Of a stretch of 11,956 nucleotides of DNA, positions 1-7,106 are shown piece after piece. The notes under the pieces are model-generated. The model was given only the letters and a program-made list of their open reading frames with translations. It had not been told where the DNA came from and made no database searches. This DNA is from Heteroruminococcus sp964369885 (GTDB lineage: Bacteria; Bacillota; Clostridia; Oscillospirales; Ruminococcaceae). Position 1 is the first letter of the stretch. Every line of letters begins with the position of its first letter. A program made the translations under genes and the position numbers. Location of the stretch: the NCBI GenBank assembly GCA_964369885.1, contig CAYJGQ010000070.1, positions 1 to 11,956 of the forward strand, read 5' to 3'.

Positions 1-6
1 GTTAGC

Positions 7-29
7 ATCAAATGTATGTAACATTTGAT
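7..29. repeat. 9-bp perfect inverted repeat upstream of yaaA
   Basis: The arms ATCAAATGT (7-15) and ACATTTGAT (21-29) are perfect reverse complements around the 5-base spacer ATGTA. The element ends about 33 bases before the preferred yaaA start. It is AT-rich and has no T-run after it, so it does not look like an intrinsic terminator. It may be an operator or an RNA hairpin in the dnaN-yaaA spacer. The first bases of the window could also still hold the end of dnaN, which cannot be decided from here. Confidence 0.45.
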
Positions 30-61
30 ACAACATAAGAAAAGTGAAAAAAGAGGGTTTT

Positions 62-283
62 ATGCAGAGTGAAAAAATTTCTATCTCGACACCGTTTATA
101 AAATTATCCTCACTGCTAAAATTTGCAGGAGCGGTAGAAACGGGAGGACAGGCCGGCGAGGTTATAGGCGAGGGGCTTGTTTTACTAAACGGCGAGGTCT
201 GTACAATGCGGGGCAAAAAAATTGTGCCCGGAGATGTTGTAGAGGTTGATGCACAGCTTCGCATTGAGGTAACGCAGGAGTGA
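62..283 (+). CDS. yaaA: S4-domain RNA-binding protein YaaA
   Basis: This 73-residue protein is an almost bare S4 RNA-binding domain of the YaaA/RlbA family. Family members are linked to ribosome assembly or RNA binding, and their precise role is not settled. The S4 signature is visible as an N-terminal helix (IKLSSLLKFAGAV), then GGQAGEVIGEGLVLLNG, then a basic turn (RGKK) and PGDVVEV near the C-terminus. I chose ATG 62 because AAGAGGG (51-57) lies directly upstream and the length then fits the ~71-residue Bacillus protein. An in-frame GTG at 44 would add six residues but has no good ribosome binding site. The gene sits in its usual place, between the expected dnaN upstream and recF. Its stop codon overlaps the recF start, which implies translational coupling. 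Confidence 0.9.
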   Translation: MQSEKISISTPFIKLSSLLKFAGAVETGGQAGEVIGEGLVLLNGEVCTMRGKKIVPGDVVEVDAQLRIEVTQE

Positions 284-1383
284 AGATCCTATCTGTGCGG
301 CTTCAAAATTTTCGCAATCTCGCCGATGTAACCCTCACCCCCTCCCCTTCCATAAATGTAATTTATGGCGACAATGCCCAGGGCAAAACAAACCTAATTG
401 AGGGCATATGGATGTTTACCGGGGGACGGCGGCTTCGGGGTGGTAGCAGCAGTGAGTTAATTCGTTTTGGGCAGGAAGGCCTGGCGCTTGACATAAATTT
501 TTTTGGCGGCGGGCGCGAGCAAAGTGCCGCAATAAGAATGGGACAAAAAAAGCTTACCACCCTAAATGAAATAAAACTAAAATCACGAAGCGAACTTACA
601 GGGGTTTTCCCTGCTGTGGTTTTCTTCCCGGAGCATCTCTCCCTTATAAAGGAGGGGCCGGGTGTGCGGCGGCGCTTTTTGGACGATGCAATATGTCAGC
701 TTATGCCACGCTACCAAAAATATTTGGCAGATTATGCAAGGGTACTAAGCCAGCGCTCGGCACTGCTGGGGCAGATATGGAAACAACCCTCCATGATGCC
801 ACTGCTTGAGGAGTGGGACGAGCATTTTATAAAGTTGTCGGTGGTACTGCTAAAACTTAGGCGCAGATATGTAGAGCGACTGTGCCAAAAAGCAATACCT
901 ATATATGCCGCCATTTCCAGCGAGAGCGAACAAATGGGGATTATATACCGCTCGACATTGCTGTCCACCGACGACATGGAGGACAAGGCGGCCGCACAGT
1001 GTATAAGCGATCAGCTTATTTTAAGCCGAGAGCAGGATATAAAAACAGGTAGCACCACCATAGGCATACACCGTGATGACCTTGAAATAACGCTGGACAA
1101 AAATCCTGCAAGGGCCTTTGGCTCACAGGGGCAACAGCGCAGTTGTGCCCTTGCCCTTAAACTTGCCGAGTGCGAAATTTTGGGTGAGGTAAGTCAGGAG
1201 CAACCCGTCATACTTCTTGATGATGTGCTAAGCGAGCTTGACAAGCATCGCCGCGAGTATCTTTTGTCGGGCATAACCGGTGGTCAGGTTTTTATAACCT
1301 GCTGTGACCCACAGCACCTTGAGGGGCTGTCGGTATCGGCCATGATAGAGGTAAAGGGCGGACAGATTGTACAGCCCAATTAG
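280..1383 (+). CDS. recF: DNA replication and repair protein RecF
   Basis: RecF is an SMC/ABC-type ATPase that binds gapped DNA and, with RecO and RecR, helps load RecA at stalled forks. The 367-residue length is normal. The start matches the RecF family (KILSVRLQNFRNL). Walker A is GDNAQGKT at residues 30-37. The ABC signature region is GSQGQQRS at about 281-288. Walker B is VILLDDVLSELD starting at residue 310, with D314-D315 as the metal-binding and catalytic acidic pair, followed by the D-loop. The start is GTG at 280, which overlaps the yaaA TGA as GTGA. GAGGT at 266-270, inside yaaA, is a suitably spaced ribosome binding site, so the two genes are probably coupled. remB follows after 14 bases, suggesting one transcript. 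Confidence 0.97.
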   Translation: MKILSVRLQNFRNLADVTLTPSPSINVIYGDNAQGKTNLIEGIWMFTGGRRLRGGSSSELIRFGQEGLALDINFFGGGREQSAAIRMGQKKLTTLNEIKLKSRSELTGVFPAVVFFPEHLSLIKEGPGVRRRFLDDAICQLMPRYQKYLADYARVLSQRSALLGQIWKQPSMMPLLEEWDEHFIKLSVVLLKLRRRYVERLCQKAIPIYAAISSESEQMGIIYRSTLLSTDDMEDKAAAQCISDQLILSREQDIKTGSTTIGIHRDDLEITLDKNPARAFGSQGQQRSCALALKLAECEILGEVSQEQPVILLDDVLSELDKHRREYLLSGITGGQVFITCCDPQHLEGLSVSAMIEVKGGQIVQPN

Positions 1384-1397
1384 GCAGGAGGTAGTAA

Positions 1398-1670
1398 ATG
1401 TATCTACACCTTGGACAGGACACAGTGGTGCGCACCTGCGACATTGTGGGAATATTTGATCTTGATAACGCCACGGTGTCCGGAAGGACAAAACATTTTT
1501 TGTCCCGTTGCCAAAAAGAGGGACGGGTAATAAACGTAACAAATGAACTGCCAAAGACCTTTGTGGTCTGCACCCAGCCGCAGGGCGGATTTGTGGTTTA
1601 TATCTCGCAAATAAGCTCCTCAACCCTTAAGCGGCGCACAGGATTTATAGATCACATAGCAAATATATAA
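1398..1670 (+). CDS. remB: extracellular matrix regulator RemB (DUF370, YaaB)
   Basis: This 90-residue protein belongs to the DUF370 / RemA-RemB family. In Bacillus these are small DNA-binding proteins, and RemA controls biofilm matrix and osmoprotection genes. RemB is the paralogue encoded between recF and gyrB, the position seen here. Visible family features are the start MYLHLGQDTVVRTCDIVGIFD, a central T-K-H-F-L segment, and the ending SSSTLKRR near residues 74-81. The last matches the conserved SSSTLKKR of Bacillus RemB. It is a few residues longer than the ~81-residue Bacillus protein. A strong AGGAGG (1386-1391) sits six bases before the ATG. Its actual target genes in this organism are unknown. 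Confidence 0.92.
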   Translation: MYLHLGQDTVVRTCDIVGIFDLDNATVSGRTKHFLSRCQKEGRVINVTNELPKTFVVCTQPQGGFVVYISQISSSTLKRRTGFIDHIANI

Positions 1671-1671
1671 T
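1644..1671 (+). promoter_or_regulatory. candidate gyrB promoter overlapping remB stop
   Basis: A perfect -10 hexamer TATAAT (1666-1671) overlaps the remB stop codon. A weak -35, TTTATA (1644-1649, four of six consensus bases), is 16 bases upstream. Transcription would start near 1678, giving a leader of about 60 bases before gyrB. The position just before gyrB makes it plausible that gyrase can be transcribed separately from recF. The area is AT-rich, so a chance match is possible. Confidence 0.4.
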
Positions 1672-1699
1672 AACATGTCATAAAACCGAGGAAATCTCA

Positions 1700-1715
1700 C
1701 GGGCGTTATTGCCCG
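1700..1715 (+). other. hairpin in the gyrB leader
   Basis: CGGGC (1700-1704) and GCCCG (1711-1715) form a perfect 5-bp GC stem with a six-base loop GTTATT. It ends 12 bases before the GGAG of the gyrB ribosome binding site (1728-1731). The sequence after it (CTTACCTTAAAAGG) is not a proper T-run, so it is more likely a leader structure than a terminator. No function can be shown. Confidence 0.4.
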
Positions 1716-1738
1716 CTTACCTTAAAAGGAGAGAAAGA

Positions 1739-3682
1739 ATGGAAGAAAATCTGAACCTTACGCAGGTGACAGGACAGTACGACGAAACCCAAATACAGGT
1801 GCTCGAGGGACTTGAGGCAGTGCGCAAGCGCCCGGGTATGTATATCGGTTCGACAGGCCCTCGTGGTCTGCACCATTTGGTGTATGAAATTGTCGACAAC
1901 GCCATTGATGAGGCTCTGGCAGGATATTGTACCGAAATAAAGGTAGAAATCCTGCAGGGGGACAGCATCCGTGTTAGCGATAACGGGCGTGGTATTCCGG
2001 TTGGCATACAGCCAAAAATGGGCATATCGGCCGCCACCGTTGTATTTACGGTGCTTCATGCCGGTGGTAAGTTTGGCGGCGGTGGTTACAAGGTATCGGG
2101 CGGTTTGCACGGTGTGGGCGCAAGCGTTGTAAATGCGCTGTCCTCCTGGCTAAAGCTTGAGGTGCGTGACGGCGAAAAGGTGCATTACCAATCCTTTACC
2201 CGTGGTGTGCCGGACCAAACCCTTGGCCCCATTGGCGACACCGCCGAAACAGGCACAGTGGTAACCTTCCAGCCCGACCCCGAAATATTTGAGGAACTAT
2301 GCTTTGATTATGAGATTTTGGCCACCCGTCTGCGGGAACAGGCCTTCTTAAATGCGGGCATAAGCATTACACTTATTGACTGCCGCGAGGGCAAGGAAAA
2401 AGAAAAAAACATGAAGTACGAGGGTGGCATTCGCAGCTTTGTTGAGTACATCCATAAGCGCAAGGGGCTTGCGGTGCTTCACGATGAGGTGGTATATCTT
2501 TCGGGCAGTGGTGGAACATCAAACGCCGAGATTGCCATGCAGTATAACGACAGCTACAATGAGCTTATACTTTCATTTGCAAACAACATGCACACCATTG
2601 AGGGCGGCACCCACGAAACAGGTTTTAAAACCGCCCTCACCCGAGTGCTCAACGACTACGCCCGCAAAAACAACGTACTAAAAGAGGCCGACAAAAACCT
2701 GTCGGGCGAGGATGTGCGTGAGGGGCTTACCGTTATAATATCGGTTAAGATGGAGGATGCACAGTTTGAAAGCCAGACCAAGGCAAAGCTTGGCAACACC
2801 GAGATTGGTAGCCTTGTAAACAATGTGGTGGGCGAAAAACTTACTACATTTTTGGAGGAAAACCCCTCGATTGCCCGCACAATATTGGACAAGGCGCTGT
2901 CGGCCAGCCGTGCACGAGAGGCCGCACGCAAGGCAAGGGAGCTGACCAGACGTAAATCTGTGCTGGAGTCGGGGCAACTTCCCGGTAAATTGGCCGACTG
3001 CTCCGAAAGGGACAACCGACGCACCGAAATATACATCGTGGAGGGTGACTCGGCAGGTGGTTCGGCCAAGGGCGGCCGTGACCGACGTTTTCAGGCAATA
3101 CTTCCCCTTTGGGGCAAGATGCTAAATGTTGAGAAGGCAAGACTTGACCGTGTTTACGGCAACGACAAGCTAATGCCGGTTATAACGGCGCTTGGCTGTG
3201 GTATAGGCGAGGAGTTTGACCTTGAAAAACTGCGTTACAACAAGGTGGTTATAATGGCCGATGCCGACGTTGACGGAAGCCATATCCGCACACTACTGCT
3301 GACATTTTTCTTTAGATTTATGCGCCCACTTGTGGAGCATGGACATGTGTACTTGGCACAGCCTCCCCTATTTAAGATAAGCCGTGGACGGCAGGTGCGC
3401 TATGCCTACAGCGACAAACAGCGTGATGAAATTTCGGCCGAGATGAGCGACAATGGCACACATAAGCTGGGCATACAGCGGTATAAGGGTCTTGGTGAGA
3501 TGAATGCAAATCAGCTTTGGGAAACCACAATGGATCCCGAGTTTCGCACCATGCTTCAGGTAACATTGGACGATGCCGCCGCCGCTGATGAGGTCTTTAC
3601 AATCCTAATGGGGGACAAGGTTGCCCCCCGCCGAGCCTTTATAGAGCAAAATGCCGAATATGTAAAGGATCTTGACATTTAA
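1739..3682 (+). CDS. gyrB: DNA gyrase subunit B
   Basis: GyrB is the ATPase subunit of gyrase, which with GyrA introduces negative supercoils into DNA. I chose ATG 1739 because AAAAGGAGAG sits seven bases upstream, giving 647 residues. An in-frame TTG at 1709 would add ten unlikely residues. The GHKL ATPase motifs are in order: EIVDNAIDEA (E50, N54), SDNGRGIPVG, then the glycine-rich ATP lid (GGKFGGGGYKVSGGLHGVG). The transducer carries QTKAKLGN. The TOPRIM domain has EGDSAGGSAKGGRDR (E435, D437) and the metal triad D508-x-D510-x-D512 followed by GSHIRTL. The C-terminus has the QRYKGLGEMN tail box. The length suits a Firmicute GyrB without the enterobacterial insertion. W458 stands where E. 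coli has K447 (PLKGK), a known quinolone-resistance position. ParE is less likely because the gene is paired with a gyrA that has a GyrA box. Confidence 0.98.
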   Translation: MEENLNLTQVTGQYDETQIQVLEGLEAVRKRPGMYIGSTGPRGLHHLVYEIVDNAIDEALAGYCTEIKVEILQGDSIRVSDNGRGIPVGIQPKMGISAATVVFTVLHAGGKFGGGGYKVSGGLHGVGASVVNALSSWLKLEVRDGEKVHYQSFTRGVPDQTLGPIGDTAETGTVVTFQPDPEIFEELCFDYEILATRLREQAFLNAGISITLIDCREGKEKEKNMKYEGGIRSFVEYIHKRKGLAVLHDEVVYLSGSGGTSNAEIAMQYNDSYNELILSFANNMHTIEGGTHETGFKTALTRVLNDYARKNNVLKEADKNLSGEDVREGLTVIISVKMEDAQFESQTKAKLGNTEIGSLVNNVVGEKLTTFLEENPSIARTILDKALSASRAREAARKARELTRRKSVLESGQLPGKLADCSERDNRRTEIYIVEGDSAGGSAKGGRDRRFQAILPLWGKMLNVEKARLDRVYGNDKLMPVITALGCGIGEEFDLEKLRYNKVVIMADADVDGSHIRTLLLTFFFRFMRPLVEHGHVYLAQPPLFKISRGRQVRYAYSDKQRDEISAEMSDNGTHKLGIQRYKGLGEMNANQLWETTMDPEFRTMLQVTLDDAAAADEVFTILMGDKVAPRRAFIEQNAEYVKDLDI

Positions 3683-3703
3683 TTTTGATTGGAGAATGGT
3701 AAG

Positions 3704-4288
3704 ATGGCGCTTTTTGGACGTAAGAAGGAAAAACAACTGACAAAAGAAGATTTTACAATAAGTTTTGAGGGTGAGGTGGCCGCAATAACGGCCCAGTACA
3801 CCGTAAGTTATGAAGATGTGCTGATGGGGCTTGAAATAATGGCCGAAAATCAGAACAAATGGCGCATATGGGGCGGCATTGCAATACTAATTGTTTGTGG
3901 AGTGCTGGCCACCCCCATGATTTTTGCTCGCAGTTTGGTGCTTGGGATAGTGTTTTTACTGTTTATGGCCTACATTGTGTTTAGCCAAATTTTTGGGCCG
4001 GCCATGAGCCGCCGCCATACAGCCAAAAAAATTGCCGGCGAGGCAAAACCCGGAACACTTCGCCTTTTTGCAGGCGGTTTCCAAATAGAGGACGAGAGCG
4101 GTAAATTTGACATTCCCTTTAGACTTATTTTGTGCCATGAAACAAAGGATTCCTATGTATTCATGCTGGGCAAGGCCAAAATGATGGTATTTAACAAAAG
4201 TATATTCATGGATAAAAACCCCTTGGTCAAGGAGATACTCATTGCAAACCTTGGGCAGGGCCGCAGATACATCGTAAGCGATAAATAA
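3704..4288 (+). CDS. YcxB-like two-TM membrane protein
   Basis: This 194-residue protein is probably of the YcxB-like family, whose function is unknown. The start ATG 3704 has GGAG (3691-3694) nine bases upstream, and a TTG at 3689 is unlikely. A charged N-terminus (FGRKKEKQ) and a soluble stretch with ISFEGE and YTVSYED are followed by two hydrophobic helices at about residues 56-75 and 77-97. A C-terminal cytoplasmic beta-rich domain (about 120-185) has the YcxB-like pattern of LRLFAGGFQIED, then FDIPFR, then DSYVFML and VFNKSIF. It starts 21 bases after gyrB and ends 71 bases before gyrA, so it should be co-transcribed with both. I see no link to gyrase activity. The family assignment rests on pattern recognition alone. 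Confidence 0.8.
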   Translation: MALFGRKKEKQLTKEDFTISFEGEVAAITAQYTVSYEDVLMGLEIMAENQNKWRIWGGIAILIVCGVLATPMIFARSLVLGIVFLLFMAYIVFSQIFGPAMSRRHTAKKIAGEAKPGTLRLFAGGFQIEDESGKFDIPFRLILCHETKDSYVFMLGKAKMMVFNKSIFMDKNPLVKEILIANLGQGRRYIVSDK

Positions 4289-4302
4289 AAAGCAAAAGCC
4301 GA

Positions 4303-4345
4303 GAGTTTTTTGCGGTGTGGGGCAGGGCTCCTCACGGAAAAACTC
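4303..4345 (+). other. leader hairpin directly before the gyrA ribosome binding site
   Basis: GAGTTTTT (4303-4310) pairs perfectly with AAAAACTC (4338-4345). Inside it a second imperfect stem joins GTG-x-GGGG (4315-4322) with CTCC-x-CAC (4328-4335) around the loop CAGGG. The structure ends one base before the gyrA Shine-Dalgarno AAGGAGGG (4347-4354). No T-run follows the 3' arm, so this is not an ordinary terminator. It could affect translation start or mRNA stability of gyrA. The effect is inferred from position only. Confidence 0.4.
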
Positions 4346-4359
4346 CAAGGAGGGTAAAT

Positions 4360-6912
4360 ATGCTTGACGAGTCAGGAAGAGTTATACAGGTTGATATAAA
4401 AGATGAGATGGAAAAAAGCTATCTTGCTTATTCCATGTCGGTTATTGTGGGACGTGCCCTACCCGATGTGCGTGACGGACTAAAACCGGTTCACCGCCGC
4501 ATACTATATACCGCCTACGAAAAGGGCAACACCCCCGACAAGGATTACCGCAAGTCGGCCGAAACGGTGGGCGCAGTGCTGGCCGACTACCATCCCCATG
4601 GTGACGGCTCGGTTTATGATGCAATGGTACGTCTTGCACAGGACTTTTCGCTGCGCTATCCCCTTATTGATGGCCACGGAAACTTTGGTTCGGTGGATGG
4701 CGACCCCGCCGCTGCCTACCGTTACACCGAGGCCCGCATGAGCAAAATGGCCATGCATATGCTAAGCGACATAGACAAACAAACCGTTGACTACATGCCC
4801 AACTACAACGACAATAAAAAGGAGCCCGTCGTGCTCCCCTCCCGTTTTCCCAACCTGCTTTGCAACGGTTCAACCGGTATTGCGGTTGGTATGGCCACAA
4901 ATATTCCCCCGCACAACCTGCGTGAGGTAATTGACGGGGTTAACCTGCTAATTGAAAACCCCGACGCCCCCCTTGAGGAAATTATGGGATGCATACAGGG
5001 GCCCGACTTCCCCACCGGTGGTATAATAATGGGGCGCAGTGGCATACGCTCGGCCTATGCCACGGGGCGTGGCCGTGTAATTTTGCGTGGCCGTGCCATC
5101 ATAGAGGAGCACAAGGGCGGCACCCGTGAGCGCATAATCATCACCGAAATTCCCTATATGGTAAACAAGGCTAATATGATTGAGCATATTGCCGAGCTTG
5201 TAAAGGAAAAGCGTATAGACCAGATAAGCGACCTGCGTGACGAGTCCGACCGTGACGGAATGCGCATTGTTGTGGAGCTTAAAAGGGATGCCAATGCACA
5301 GCTTGTGCTAAACCAGCTTTACACCTACACCCAGCTACAGGATACGGTGGGTGTAATAATGTTGGCACTGGATGGCGGTGTGCCAAAGGTTATGAACCTG
5401 CGTGATATGCTTATGGCCTACCTTGGTTTTCAGCGTGATGTTGTGGTGCGCCGCACACGTTTTGACCTTGGCAAGGCAAAGGAACGCGAGCATATTCTTG
5501 AGGGACTAAAAACCGTTATAGATCACACCGATGAGGTAATACACATTATCCGCCACTCGGATGACCAAAACCATGCAAAGCAAAATTTGTGTGAGCGCTT
5601 TAGCATAACCGACATACAGTCGGGGGCTATTGTGGCCATGCGCCTTGGACAGCTTTCCGGCATGGAGCGCATAAAGATTGAAACCGAGCTGGATGAAATA
5701 CTAAAGCGCATTGCCGAGCTTGAGGGCATACTGGCCGATGAGCAGAAAATTCTTGAGATAGTGAAAAAAGAGATAAACGAGATTAAGGACAAATTTGGCG
5801 ACGAGCGCCGCACAGAGATACAGGCCGTTAGCGGTGAGGTGGATATTGAGGATCTAATTCCGGTGGAGGACTGCGTAATAACCCTTACCCATTACGGTTA
5901 CCTTAAGCGTCAGCCCATGGATGTTTACAAAACACAGCGCCGTGGTGGCCGTGGCATTTCGGGCATGACCCGCCGCGAGGAGGACTTTGTGGAGGATCTG
6001 TTTATATGCTCCTCCCATGATTATGTGCTGTTCTTTACCGACCGTGGCCGCATGTACCGCATAAAGGCCTACGAGATTCCCGAGTCCTCCCGCACCAGCC
6101 GTGGTACAAATATAGTAAATATACTCCCCGTAGAAAAAGACGAAAAAACAACAGCTGTAATACGTGTTAGCGAGATGGATCAGGAGAGTTTCCTCGTTAT
6201 GGTAACACGAATGGGCGTGGTAAAGCGCACTCCCCTGTCGGCCTACAAGAATGTGCGCAAGGGCGGCATTATTGCACTTGCGCTGGACGAAGGCGACTCG
6301 CTTGCATGGGTTCGCAATACAAATGGTAGCAATCAGCTGCTAATTGCCACCCGTGAGGGCATGGCCATCCGCTTTGACGAAAACGACCTGCGCCCACTGG
6401 GACGCACCGCCCGTGGTGTGCGTGCAATACAGCTTGGGCAGGGCGATGTTGTTGTGGGCATGGCTCGAATTCGTGAGGATGCCACGGTGCTTACGGTGTC
6501 CGAGAGTGGCCAAGGCCGACGCAGTTTGCCCGACGAATACCGCCTGCAAAGCCGAGGCGGCAAGGGCATACGCAACTACTATGTTGACAAAAACGGCCCC
6601 GTGGCCGGTATTCGTGTGGTGGATGAACAGGACGACGTTGTGCTTATAGCCGATGACGGTGTAATTATCCGTATACCTGTGGCCGACATCACGGTGCAGT
6701 CACGTTATGGTGGTGGTGTGCGTGTAATGCGTGTGGGCGAGGATAGCAAGGTGGTAACACTGGCACGTGCCCCCCACGAGGATGAGGATGAAAATGAGGG
6801 TGAAGGTGTAGAGGGAGAGAACCAAAATGCCGAAAACCCCGAAAACCTGCAAGACACCCAAACCCCAAAGAGCGCCCCTGAGGCAAACGGCGAGCAGGAC
6901 ACAGAAGAATAA
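4360..6912 (+). CDS. gyrA: DNA gyrase subunit A
   Basis: GyrA is the DNA-cleaving and DNA-wrapping subunit of gyrase. ATG 4360 follows AAGGAGGG by five bases and gives 850 residues. A GTG at 4315 lies inside the leader hairpin and is rejected. The N-terminal winged-helix region has HPHGDGSVYD (78-87), and the catalytic tyrosine is Y122 in YRYTEAR, numbering exactly as in E. coli. A coiled-coil region with ELDEILKRIAELEGIL follows. The C-terminal wrapping domain carries the GyrA box QRRGGRG at 526-532, which marks gyrase rather than ParC, and a further degenerate box QSRGGKG. The last 45 residues (806-850) are an acidic tail with 17 Asp/Glu. Position 83, usually Ser, is Gly here. Transcription ends at the terminator right after the gene. 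Confidence 0.98.
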   Translation: MLDESGRVIQVDIKDEMEKSYLAYSMSVIVGRALPDVRDGLKPVHRRILYTAYEKGNTPDKDYRKSAETVGAVLADYHPHGDGSVYDAMVRLAQDFSLRYPLIDGHGNFGSVDGDPAAAYRYTEARMSKMAMHMLSDIDKQTVDYMPNYNDNKKEPVVLPSRFPNLLCNGSTGIAVGMATNIPPHNLREVIDGVNLLIENPDAPLEEIMGCIQGPDFPTGGIIMGRSGIRSAYATGRGRVILRGRAIIEEHKGGTRERIIITEIPYMVNKANMIEHIAELVKEKRIDQISDLRDESDRDGMRIVVELKRDANAQLVLNQLYTYTQLQDTVGVIMLALDGGVPKVMNLRDMLMAYLGFQRDVVVRRTRFDLGKAKEREHILEGLKTVIDHTDEVIHIIRHSDDQNHAKQNLCERFSITDIQSGAIVAMRLGQLSGMERIKIETELDEILKRIAELEGILADEQKILEIVKKEINEIKDKFGDERRTEIQAVSGEVDIEDLIPVEDCVITLTHYGYLKRQPMDVYKTQRRGGRGISGMTRREEDFVEDLFICSSHDYVLFFTDRGRMYRIKAYEIPESSRTSRGTNIVNILPVEKDEKTTAVIRVSEMDQESFLVMVTRMGVVKRTPLSAYKNVRKGGIIALALDEGDSLAWVRNTNGSNQLLIATREGMAIRFDENDLRPLGRTARGVRAIQLGQGDVVVGMARIREDATVLTVSESGQGRRSLPDEYRLQSRGGKGIRNYYVDKNGPVAGIRVVDEQDDVVLIADDGVIIRIPVADITVQSRYGGGVRVMRVGEDSKVVTLARAPHEDEDENEGEGVEGENQNAENPENLQDTQTPKSAPEANGEQDTEE

Positions 6913-6929
6913 TAAGAAGTTGGTATAAA

Positions 6930-6958
6930 AAAACCGCCCCCGCAGTGGGGGCGGTTTT
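6930..6958 (+). terminator. intrinsic terminator after gyrA
   Basis: The arms AAAACCGCCCCC (6930-6941) and GGGGGCGGTTTT (6947-6958) are perfect 12-bp reverse complements around the loop GCAGT. The stem starts 17 bases after the gyrA stop. The T-run is short (four, then GC), and because the arms carry A4 and T4 the structure could act in both directions. Confidence 0.9.
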
Positions 6959-6990
6959 GCTGTGTGGAAGGTGTTGTGGCGCATATATAA

Positions 6991-7004
6991 CCGACATCAC
7001 GGTG
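6991..7004 (+). repeat. 14-base repeat of the gyrA 3' end
   Basis: CCGACATCACGGTG occurs here and inside gyrA at 6683-6696, 308 bases upstream. The bases after it also resemble the gyrA copy loosely (a TGTGGTGG-type run). It could be a decayed fragment of a gyrA 3' duplication lying between the two convergent terminators, or it could be chance in a G/T-rich stretch. Confidence 0.4.
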
Positions 7005-7048
7005 GGGTCGGGCTGTGGTGGCCTGGGTGGTTTTGTGGGTAGGGTGGC

Positions 7049-7082
7049 AAAAAAACGGGCCGTCGGTTTTGCCGACAGCCCG
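7049..7082 (-). terminator. intrinsic terminator of the clostripain-like gene
   Basis: Read on the minus strand, CGGGC-T-GTCGG (7082-7072) pairs with CCGAC-G-GCCCG (7066-7056) around the loop CAAAA, and seven T follow (7055-7049). The single imperfect pair is G-U on the minus strand but C-A on the plus strand, so the element is built for leftward transcripts. It begins about 25 bases after the stop codon of the leftward peptidase gene. Confidence 0.9.
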
Positions 7083-7106
7083 CCTTTTATTGTTGAAAAG
7101 TTTTAC

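Noticed and set aside
1228..1623. Leftward open frame across recF and remB
   Set aside because: It is a shadow of two well-supported rightward genes, has no family likeness and crosses their junction.
4343..4352. CTCC pairing with GGAG to mask the gyrA ribosome binding site
   Set aside because: The loop would be two bases, or only three base pairs with a four-base loop, which is too weak to matter by itself.
6344..6649. Open frames in other phases inside gyrA
   Set aside because: They are by-products of the codon usage of a conserved gene and lack ribosome binding sites or domain patterns.
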